A stretch of DNA of 6,975 nt. Source: an uncultured Prevotella sp. Lineage in GTDB: Bacteria; Bacteroidota; Bacteroidia; Bacteroidales; Bacteroidaceae. The notes under the pieces were generated by a model. The model saw only the letters and a program-made list of their open reading frames with translations. It was not told the DNA's origin and made no database searches. Each line of letters begins with the position of its first letter. The first letter of the stretch is position 1. Both the position numbers and the translations under genes were made by a program. Location of the stretch: contig CALBYK010000087.1 in assembly GCA_937889855.1 (NCBI GenBank), positions 1 through 6,975 of the forward strand. The letters run 5' to 3'. Shown here one piece after another: positions 1-4,911 of this stretch.

Positions 1-218
1 AGACGAGCATCAAGAAATTCCTCTAAAAACTTTGTCATAAACAATGAGCCCAAGAAAGCGAATGCATCATTTTCTCCTGCCTCATCCAACTTTTCATTCA
101 CCATACATGATACTATATACTTTATAGCTTCCTTATGGTCGTTTCTGTTTGGACATGTGAAGGCAAGAAGTATGAATGCAAATAATGAGCATAATATAAC
201 AATAATTTTCTTTTTCAT
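1..218 (-). CDS. Small exported or membrane-anchored protein, N-terminal part (cut by window edge)
   Basis: An open frame starts at ATG 218-216 and stays open for 72 codons to the left edge, so only the N-terminus is visible. It begins MKKKIIVILCSLFAF and continues ILLAFTCPNRNDHKEAIKY: a lysine-rich start, then a hydrophobic stretch (about residues 5-20) that would act as a signal peptide or N-terminal anchor. The Cys at residue 22 is preceded by A-F-T, which is not a proper lipobox, so a lipoprotein is unlikely. The pattern of a hydrophobic helix followed by T-C/N-P and an acidic, helical region resembles small proteins of the DUF4359 type, but this is only a resemblance. A strong Bacteroidota promoter lies about 100 bases upstream, so the gene probably starts its own transcript. 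Function unknown. Confidence 0.7.
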   Translation of the reverse strand, partial: MKKKIIVILCSLFAFILLAFTCPNRNDHKEAIKYIVSCMVNEKLDEAGENDAFAFLGSLFMTKFLEEFLDAR

Positions 219-318
219 TGTAATAATGTTTTAGGTTTGTAAATTATTGGTTCAATCTCAATGCCTTTTGGATGAATATACTCAATATCCAAATTCTGTT
301 AGGCGATTCTTCTTTTTG

Positions 319-348
319 CAAATGTACAATAAATAGTTGAATTGGCAA
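319..348 (-). promoter_or_regulatory. Bacteroidota-type promoter for the left-edge gene
   Basis: On the minus strand, TACATTTG (326-319) matches the -7 consensus TAnnTTTG exactly. A TTG (348-346) lies 19 bases upstream at the -33 position. The implied transcript starts near 312, giving an untranslated leader of about 90 bases before ATG 218. That leader contains a 7-base inverted repeat (TTTGGAT 267-273 and ATCCAAA 287-293, 13-base loop), which may form a weak hairpin. Confidence 0.65.
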
Positions 349-443
349 TTGTTTACAAATAAATATTAGGGTAAGTGCAAATTTTAATTATAAGTTGGTG
401 CACAAGACTTATTTTGCCTGTCTGTCTATAAATACCTAAGACA

Positions 444-487
444 ACAAAGCCTGTCAACTTAATGTCAACAGGCTTTGTCGTTTTTTT
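444..487. terminator. Intrinsic terminator-like hairpin after the acyl-CoA dehydrogenase gene
   Basis: ACAAAGCCTGT (444-454) and ACAGGCTTTGT (468-478) form a perfect 11-base stem around a 13-base loop, 17 bases past the stop codon of the acyl-CoA dehydrogenase gene. Its position suggests it ends the etf-dehydrogenase transcript. The best T run (seven T, 481-487) is on the plus-strand side. Reading from the minus strand, the stem is followed only by a mixed TGTCTTAGG tail. It could therefore work in both directions, or mainly block plus-strand transcription from entering the dehydrogenase gene. Confidence 0.7.
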
Positions 488-495
488 ATGGTTGT

Positions 496-2202
496 TTATT
501 CAGCGCGGAAGCTCGGAAGGTCTTCCTTGATGAAGTTTGTGATGTAGGCGTGTTCGCCGATAACGTCGGCGTAGGCCATGCGGACATACACGTTTGCACT
601 CTTCTCGAACAAGTCGGCAGAGCGTGTGGCGTCCTCGAGGATGAGGAGCGACATGATAATCTCGGCTGTCATGTTGTAGAGACGGCGTGCGAGGAAGTCG
701 TGCATCTCCTGGTCCTGCGCCTCCTTGACGTATTCAAGTGCCTGCTCGTAGAGCTTCACCATCTCCTCTACGCGAGCTTTCAGAGGCTTCAGCTCGTCGC
801 TCACCTCATGCTCAAGCATCTCCTTGATGATTGTGAGGTAGGTGCCGTTGCTGATGTAGCGGATGGCAGCCACAACCTGGAGCTGTGTCGTACCCTCATA
901 GATAGAGAAGATGCGTGCGTCGCGATACAGACGCTGGCTCTTGTACTCCATGATGAAGCCCGAACCGCCGTGCACCTGGATTGCGTCGTAGGCGTTCTGG
1001 TTGGCATACTCAGAGTTCATGCCCTTGGCGATAGGTGTGAAGGCATCTGCCAAGCGAGAGTATTTCTTGAGTTCCTGACGCTCCTCGGCAGTGAGTTTGC
1101 GTTCGCGCTGGATGTCCTCAAGGGCCTTGTAGATATCAACGTAGCGCGCTGTCTGGTAGAGAATGGAGCGGCCGGCGTCGAGTTTAGCCTTGATGCGGGC
1201 AATCATGTCGTAGACAGCCGGGAACTTCACAATCTCGGTGTCGAACTGCTTGCGCTCATTAGCATACTTCACTGCCTCATCGTAGGCAGCCTGGCTCACG
1301 CCAACTGACTGTGCGGCGATGCCGAGACGCGCTCCGTTCATAAGAGCCATTACATACTTTATGAGCCCCAAGCGTGTGGAGCCGCAAAGCTCAGCCTTTG
1401 CATTCTTGTATACAAGCTCGCAGGTAGGTGAGCCGTGGATACCAAGTTTGTTCTCGATGTGACGAACGGTCACGCCACCGTCGCGCTTGTCGTAGATGAA
1501 CATCGACAGTCCGCGACCGTCGCGTGTGCCTTCCTCAGAGCGTGCGAGCACGAGGTGGATGTCGCTATCGCCGTTGGTGATGAATCGCTTTACACCGTTC
1601 AAGCGCCATGTGCCGTCAGCATCCTGTGTGGCCTTGAGCATTACGCGCTGAAGGTCGGAACCTGCGTCAGGCTCGGTCAAGTCCATTGACATTGTCTCAC
1701 CGGCGCAAACGCGCGGGATATACTTCTGGCGCTGCTCCTCAGAGCCGAACTCATAGAGAGTCTCGATGCAGTCTTGAAGCGACCAGATGTTCTGGAAGCC
1801 GGCATCGGCAGCCGATACAATCTCCGAAGCCATTGAGTACGGAGTGATAGGCATGTTCAAGCCACCGTAGCGACGCGGCATCGACAGACCCCAAAGACCA
1901 GCCTTGCGAGTGGCGTCGAGGTTCTCGTAGGTCTTAGACGCATAGTGCATGCGACCGTCAACGAGGTGCGGACCCTCAAGGTCTACATCCTCTGAGTTAG
2001 GCTCAATGATGTTGGCGGCAATGTCGCCAGTAATCTCAAGCACACGCTTATAATTCTCGATAGCGTCCTCGAAGTCGACGGGCGCATCCTCATATTTATC
2101 CTTGTCGGCGAAGCCAAGCTCCTTGAGCTCAACAACGCGCTTCATCTCCGGGTGATTAAGATAGAAATCGTACTCCGGATGGTCTGTATAAAAGTTGGCC
2201 AT
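496..2202 (-). CDS. Acyl-CoA dehydrogenase family protein (large, about 570-residue type)
   Basis: FAD enzyme that introduces a double bond between C2 and C3 of an acyl-CoA and passes electrons to ETF. Family marks are clear: the flavin/substrate motif TEPDAGSD (176-183), the FAD-region motif QVHGGSGFI (409-417) and YRDARIFSIYEGTTQ (426-440). E436 of YEGTT is at the position of the catalytic base in most family members. At 568 residues it is much longer than the usual 380 or so: it has about 50 extra residues at the N-terminus, a charged helical insert near 355-385 and a C-terminal helical domain from about 455. This resembles the long FadE5/DmdC-like subgroup. It starts at ATG 2202 behind an A-rich stretch with no Shine-Dalgarno site. 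etfA lies upstream, so ETF is the obvious partner, but an inserted element separates them. The substrate cannot be told from sequence; the family call is very secure. Confidence 0.95.
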   Translation of the reverse strand: MANFYTDHPEYDFYLNHPEMKRVVELKELGFADKDKYEDAPVDFEDAIENYKRVLEITGDIAANIIEPNSEDVDLEGPHLVDGRMHYASKTYENLDATRKAGLWGLSMPRRYGGLNMPITPYSMASEIVSAADAGFQNIWSLQDCIETLYEFGSEEQRQKYIPRVCAGETMSMDLTEPDAGSDLQRVMLKATQDADGTWRLNGVKRFITNGDSDIHLVLARSEEGTRDGRGLSMFIYDKRDGGVTVRHIENKLGIHGSPTCELVYKNAKAELCGSTRLGLIKYVMALMNGARLGIAAQSVGVSQAAYDEAVKYANERKQFDTEIVKFPAVYDMIARIKAKLDAGRSILYQTARYVDIYKALEDIQRERKLTAEERQELKKYSRLADAFTPIAKGMNSEYANQNAYDAIQVHGGSGFIMEYKSQRLYRDARIFSIYEGTTQLQVVAAIRYISNGTYLTIIKEMLEHEVSDELKPLKARVEEMVKLYEQALEYVKEAQDQEMHDFLARRLYNMTAEIIMSLLILEDATRSADLFEKSANVYVRMAYADVIGEHAYITNFIKEDLPSFRAE

Positions 2203-2211
2203 GTTTTTTTA

Positions 2212-2252
2212 GAATTTATAGAATTAAGAGAAGTTATAGAAGTTAAAGCCAT
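2212..2252 (+). repeat. Left terminal array of 9-base units (inverted relative to 2761-2801)
   Basis: Read on the plus strand the units are GAATTTATA, GAATTAAGA, GAAGTTATA and GAAGTTAAA, followed by GCCAT. The inner two units are near-perfect and the outer two have decayed. The 16-base core GTTATAGAAGTTAAAG (2233-2248) occurs exactly, on the opposite strand, at 2774-2789. The array lies 9 bases upstream of the acyl-CoA dehydrogenase start, so it forms part of that gene's leader. Confidence 0.75.
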
Positions 2253-2336
2253 ATGCTGTTACTCGTTTGAGAAAGTTAAAGCCATATGCTGTTACTCGTT
2301 CGAGAAAGTTAAAGCCATATGCTGTTACTCGTTCGA
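2239..2336. repeat. 33-base tandem repeat, three copies
   Basis: Copies lie at 2239-2270 (32 bases), 2271-2303 and 2304-2336. Copies 2 and 3 are identical. Copy 1 lacks one A in the opening GAAAG and has TTTGA instead of TTCGA at the end. Each unit contains GTTAAAGCCATATGCTG, hence the palindrome CATATG, and the junction between units forms CTCGTTCGAG, a small inverted repeat. The first bases of each unit repeat the inner edge of the left terminal array (GAAGTTAAAGCCAT), so the repeat probably arose by tandem duplication from that edge. The copies lie between the four-helix-bundle gene and the dehydrogenase gene and would be transcribed as part of the leader of the latter. Confidence 0.95.
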
Positions 2337-2372
2337 GAAGTTTGAAGAAAATGCTTCGTCATACAAGACATT

Positions 2373-2747
2373 TTAGACATCATTTGCAAATGTCGATTCT
2401 TTTATTTTTCTTCCATAAGCATTTAGAAGTCTGCTGACATCTTCTATTAGGGCATTAAGCGAGTTATAGTCATCATTTGATATGTATGCCAAATCCTCTG
2501 AAAGGATTACATAATATCGACATTCTTCCAAACTACCTTGGCTTACATTTATAAACCTAAGTTTATCTGCCTTGCTTAATTTTCTATAACCTTCAGCTAT
2601 GTTTGCAGGAATAGAAACTGCTGCGCGTTGGAATTGAGAACACAATCCAAATCTTTCAGCACTTGGAAATTTGCCCGACATTCTATATACGAGCAAAACG
2701 AAAGCATGCGCTTTCTGCCAAACAATCAAGTCTTTGAATGAACTCAT
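2373..2747 (-). CDS. Four-helix-bundle protein, S23 / 23S rRNA intervening-sequence family
   Basis: A 124-residue protein with the family hallmarks in order: FKDLIVWQKAH (4-14), FPSAERFGL (27-35), RAAVSIPANIAEG (41-53) and GSLEECRYY (71-79) followed by L-A-Y-I. Members fold as a four-helix bundle and form oligomers; their cellular role is unknown, although related proteins (Avd) assist diversity-generating retroelements. Full length and intact: it starts at ATG 2747 and the usual family N-terminus is present. No reverse transcriptase, template repeat or rRNA sequence is nearby, so this is neither a retroelement accessory nor a true rRNA insertion here. The gene is AT-rich compared with both neighbours and is bracketed by inverted 9-base-unit arrays, which suggests it came in with a small element. 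It reads in the same direction as the operon it interrupts. Confidence 0.9.
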   Translation of the reverse strand: MSSFKDLIVWQKAHAFVLLVYRMSGKFPSAERFGLCSQFQRAAVSIPANIAEGYRKLSKADKLRFINVSQGSLEECRYYVILSEDLAYISNDDYNSLNALIEDVSRLLNAYGRKIKESTFANDV

Positions 2748-2760
2748 GTTTGCAATACTA

Positions 2761-2801
2761 ATGGCTATAACTTCTTTAACTTCTATAACATCTTTAACTA
2801 C
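2761..2801 (-). repeat. Right terminal array of 9-base units (inverted relative to 2212-2252)
   Basis: Read on the minus strand from 2801 the units are GTAGTTAAA, GATGTTATA, GAAGTTAAA and GAAGTTATA, followed by GCCAT. Length (41 bases) and layout match the left array in mirror image: 32 of 41 positions agree in simple register, and 18 of 19 when shifted by one unit. It starts at the base right after the etfA stop codon and ends 13 bases before the four-helix-bundle start codon. Confidence 0.75.
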
Positions 2802-3824
2802 TTACTTATTATTCGCCTTATAATACTTGATAAGTTTCGGGAGTACCTCTTCCACCGTTCCCGTAATCACATAGTCGGCAATCTTGTTGATTGGAGCCTC
2901 CGGGTCGCTGTTTACAGAGATGATGATGCCCGAGTCCTGCATACCGGCGATGTGCTGAATCTGTCCGGATATGCCGCAGGCAATGTATACCTTCGGGTGA
3001 ACGGTCACACCTGTCTGACCAATCTGACGGTCGTGATCGCACCAACCTGCATCAACAGCGGCACGGCTTGCGCCCACCTCGCCGTGGAGTTCCTTGGCAA
3101 GCTGGAATAGCATGTCGAAATTTTCCTTCGAGCCTACGCCGTAGCCACCTGCCACAACGATGGGAGCACCCTTGAGGTTGTGCTTGGCAGCCTCAACATG
3201 GCGGTCGAGTACCTTCACAACATAATCTGCTGAAGGAACATACTTGGCAACCTCAGGATATACAACTTCACCCTTTGCCTTGCCCTCGTAGAGAGCCTTC
3301 TGCATCACACCGCTACGCACTGTAGCCATCTGCGGACGGTGGTCGGGATTGACGATGGTGGCAACGATGTTGCCGCCGAATGCCGGGCGAATCTGGTAGA
3401 GCAGGTTGTCGTAGTGAGTGCCGCTCTTCTTGTCGTCGTAGTCGCCAATTTCAAGCTCGGTGCAGTCGGCAGTCAAGCCGCTGGTGAGTGATGACGACAC
3501 GCGCGGACCGAGGTCGCGACCAATAACCGTGGCACCCATGAGCGCAATTTGTGGCTTTTCTTCTTTGAAGAGGTTGACAAGGATGTCGGTGTGAGGAGCC
3601 GATGTGTAGGGGAAGAGTCCCTCGGCGTCGAACACGAAAAGCTTGTCCACACCATAAGGAAGAATCTGATTCTCAACCTGGCCCTTGATTCCCGTGCCTG
3701 CAACGATGGCGTTGAGGTCGACACCGAGCTGGTTGGCGAGCTTGCGTCCTTTGGTGAGAAGTTCCTGAGACACTTCCTGAACCTGAGTGCCTTCTATCTC
3801 GCAATATACAAATACGTTGTTCAT
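2802..3824 (-). CDS. etfA: Electron transfer flavoprotein, alpha subunit
   Basis: FAD-carrying subunit of the soluble cytoplasmic ETF heterodimer, which shuttles electrons to or from acyl-CoA dehydrogenases. The N-terminal alpha/beta domain includes GRDLGPRVSSSLTSGLTADC (102-121). The C-terminal FAD domain has GGYGVGSKENF (226-236), GASRAAVDAGW (251-261), IGQTGVTVHPKVYIACGISG (268-287) with QIQH (288-291), and SVNSDPEAPI (303-312). The length of 340 is close to the family norm, and no ferredoxin domain is fused to it. The start ATG (3824-3822) overlaps the etfB stop as TAATG, so translation is probably coupled and the subunits made in equal amounts. Whether this ETF bifurcates electrons or is a simple carrier cannot be settled from motifs alone. 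No ETF:quinone oxidoreductase gene is in the window. Confidence 0.97.
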   Translation of the reverse strand: MNNVFVYCEIEGTQVQEVSQELLTKGRKLANQLGVDLNAIVAGTGIKGQVENQILPYGVDKLFVFDAEGLFPYTSAPHTDILVNLFKEEKPQIALMGATVIGRDLGPRVSSSLTSGLTADCTELEIGDYDDKKSGTHYDNLLYQIRPAFGGNIVATIVNPDHRPQMATVRSGVMQKALYEGKAKGEVVYPEVAKYVPSADYVVKVLDRHVEAAKHNLKGAPIVVAGGYGVGSKENFDMLFQLAKELHGEVGASRAAVDAGWCDHDRQIGQTGVTVHPKVYIACGISGQIQHIAGMQDSGIIISVNSDPEAPINKIADYVITGTVEEVLPKLIKYYKANNK

Positions 3825-4693
3825 TATCCAATAATCTTTTCGTCCAACAATTCCTTAATCAGACCCTCAATGTCGGCGTCGCTGCCGGTGAGTGTCTTGC
3901 TCTCCTTGGCCTGGAACACGATGTTCTTCACGGCCTTCACTTTAGTAGGCGAGCCACTGAGGCCACACTGCTGCGGGTCGCCGTCGACATCGGCCACAGT
4001 CCATTGGTTGAGCGTGAGATAAGGACGCTCCTCGTAGAGATAGTTGTACTTGTCCTCGGGCTTGCGCTCCATGGGAGCCGTGGCACGCTTGTACTTCATA
4101 ACGAGCTTGGCGTTTGCCGGACGGCAGGGAGCGGCACTTCCAGTGACAGTCACTACAAGTGGCATCGGAGCCTCAACAGTCTCCACACCACCATCGATGT
4201 GGCGACGGATGGTGAGCTTGCCATTCTCACACTTGGTTATCTCCTCGGCGTAAGTCACCTGCGAGAGGCCGAGCTTCTGTGCTACCTGCGGGCCTACTTG
4301 TGCCGTGTCGCCGTCGATAGCCTGGCGGCCACCGATAACCACGTCTACATCGCCAATCTTCTTGATAGCAGTAGCCAGGGCATAGGAAGTGGCGAGAGTG
4401 TCGGCACCTGCGAACAGACGGTCGGTGAGCAACCAGCCTGTATCGGCTCCACGGTAGAGCCCCTGTCGGATAACCTCGGCTGCACGTGGAGGACCCATTG
4501 TCAATATACCTACTGTTGAGCCAGGGTTCTGCTCCTTCAGACGCAGAGCCTGCTCCAACGCATTAAGATCTTCGGGGTTGAAGATAGCCGGTAGAGCGGC
4601 GCGGTTGACGGTGCCTTCGGCTGTCATCGCGTCCTTGCCGACATTTCGTGTGTCGGGTACTTGCTTGGCAAGTACAACAATTTTCAAACTCAT
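3824..4693 (-). CDS. etfB: Electron transfer flavoprotein, beta subunit
   Basis: Partner of EtfA; it holds the second nucleotide (AMP, or a second FAD in bifurcating types). Visible family marks: KQVPDT (10-15), NPEDLNALEQAL (39-50), TMGPP (65-69), GADTLATSYALA (96-107) and the nucleotide-binding loop GGRQAIDGDTAQVGPQVA (121-138). At 289 residues it is slightly longer than the roughly 250-260 typical of simple ETF beta subunits, within the range seen in anaerobes. It starts at ATG 4693 behind an AT-rich leader without a Shine-Dalgarno site, and a good promoter lies just upstream. It is the first gene of a unit that continues with etfA and, past the inserted element, the acyl-CoA dehydrogenase. 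Confidence 0.97.
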   Translation of the reverse strand: MSLKIVVLAKQVPDTRNVGKDAMTAEGTVNRAALPAIFNPEDLNALEQALRLKEQNPGSTVGILTMGPPRAAEVIRQGLYRGADTGWLLTDRLFAGADTLATSYALATAIKKIGDVDVVIGGRQAIDGDTAQVGPQVAQKLGLSQVTYAEEITKCENGKLTIRRHIDGGVETVEAPMPLVVTVTGSAAPCRPANAKLVMKYKRATAPMERKPEDKYNYLYEERPYLTLNQWTVADVDGDPQQCGLSGSPTKVKAVKNIVFQAKESKTLTGSDADIEGLIKELLDEKIIG

Positions 4694-4724
4694 ATGTTAA
4701 TAAATTATTGTAATATCTGGGTTG

Positions 4725-4756
4725 CAAAAGTAATAACTTTATGTTATGCAGCCAAA
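4725..4756 (-). promoter_or_regulatory. Bacteroidota-type promoter for the etfBA unit
   Basis: Minus strand TACTTTTG (4732-4725) fits TAnnTTTG exactly, and TTTG (4756-4753) lies 20 bases upstream at the -33 position. The expected transcript start is near 4718, giving a leader of about 25 bases before the etfB ATG. A cluster of inverted GCACAAA/TTTGTGC half-sites begins about 18 bases upstream of the -33 box. Confidence 0.65.
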
Positions 4757-4767
4757 TATAAGGCTAT

Positions 4768-4827
4768 AAAAAAGCACAAAGCGTTTGTGTTTGTGCATAT
4801 ATTATGCACAAACAACCCGTTTTGTGC
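4768..4827. promoter_or_regulatory. Cluster of GCACAAA / TTTGTGC inverted repeats upstream of etfB
   Basis: Five copies of one 6-7 base half-site alternate in orientation within 54 bases: GCACAAA (4774-4780), TTTGTG (4784-4789), TTTGTGC (4790-4796), GCACAAA (4806-4812) and TTTGTGC (4821-4827). The best pair forms a perfect palindrome with 12-base arms TGTTTGTGCATA (4788-4799) and TATGCACAAACA (4803-4814) around TAT. A second, CACAAA-GCG-TTTGTG (4775-4789), is followed on the minus strand by C and six T (4773-4768), so it could also serve as a terminator. It may be an operator array for the etf promoter or an RNA structure ending upstream transcripts; the sequence does not decide between them. 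Confidence 0.5.
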
Positions 4828-4833
4828 AGACGT

Positions 4834-4895
4834 AAAAAGCATCAGGGCTTGTTGGTGTTTGATGCTCTGATTAGCATAGAAATACCAACAAGCCC
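4834..4895 (-). terminator. Terminator region after the transglutaminase-like gene
   Basis: Just past the stop codon the minus-strand RNA can form a 12-base perfect stem, GGGCTTGTTGGT (4895-4884) with ACCAACAAGCCC (4856-4845), around a 27-base loop. A second 7-base stem, AGCATCA (4866-4860) with TGATGCT (4844-4838), is followed directly by T residues (4838-4834). The second stem uses bases in the loop and 3' flank of the first, so the two cannot easily coexist. The stop-proximal position and the T run support a terminator. Confidence 0.7.
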
Positions 4896-4911
4896 CGCAA
4901 GGTCGCATTAT

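Larger units (their letters stand above)
2212..2801. mobile_element. Candidate small inserted element carrying a four-helix-bundle gene
   Basis: Almost the whole gap between etfA and the dehydrogenase gene is one block of about 590 bases. Its two ends are arrays of 9-base GAAGTTAWA-type units in inverted orientation, each finishing inward with GCCAT. The right array begins at the base directly after the etfA stop codon; the left array ends 9 bases before the dehydrogenase ATG. The single gene inside is an S23-type four-helix-bundle gene, a family known from intervening sequences in 23S rRNA genes. Sampled 60-base rows inside have 20 G+C, against 33 in a sampled row of etfA. No target-site duplication and no transposase were seen. 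Calling it mobile is inference; its symmetry and base composition are directly visible. Confidence 0.5.

Noticed and set aside
153..155. Lipoprotein attachment Cys at residue 22 of the left-edge protein
   Set aside because: The preceding residues A-F-T do not fit a lipobox, which needs a small residue (G, A or S) directly before Cys.
475..1308. 277-codon open frame on the plus strand
   Set aside because: It lies wholly opposite the acyl-CoA dehydrogenase gene, whose motifs are unmistakable; the translation has no recognisable domain and the frame is open because of third-position codon bias in the real gene.
2239..2336. Short CRISPR array
   Set aside because: The copies are directly tandem with no unique spacers, and no cas gene is present.
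2212..2366. Minus-strand open frame through the repeats (LERVTAYGFNF repeated)
   Set aside because: About 44 codons between stops with no ATG; the repeats more likely act as DNA or RNA sequence.
2152..2376. Plus-strand frame with an 11-residue repeat (KAICCYSFEKV)
   Set aside because: The 33-base DNA repeat is a multiple of three, so any stop-free frame gives an 11-residue repeat. The frame begins inside the dehydrogenase gene on the other strand and has no support as a protein.
2381..2392. 12-base palindrome CATTTGCAAATG
   Set aside because: It lies over the last codons of the four-helix-bundle gene, is AT-rich, has no partner copy in the window and no T run after it; chance is a fair explanation.
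2753..2760. -7 box (TAGTATTG) for the four-helix-bundle gene
   Set aside because: One mismatch to TAnnTTTG and so close to the start codon that almost no leader would remain; co-transcription with etfBA is simpler.
4004..4519. 171-codon plus-strand open frame
   Set aside because: Antisense shadow of etfB, which has clear family motifs throughout.
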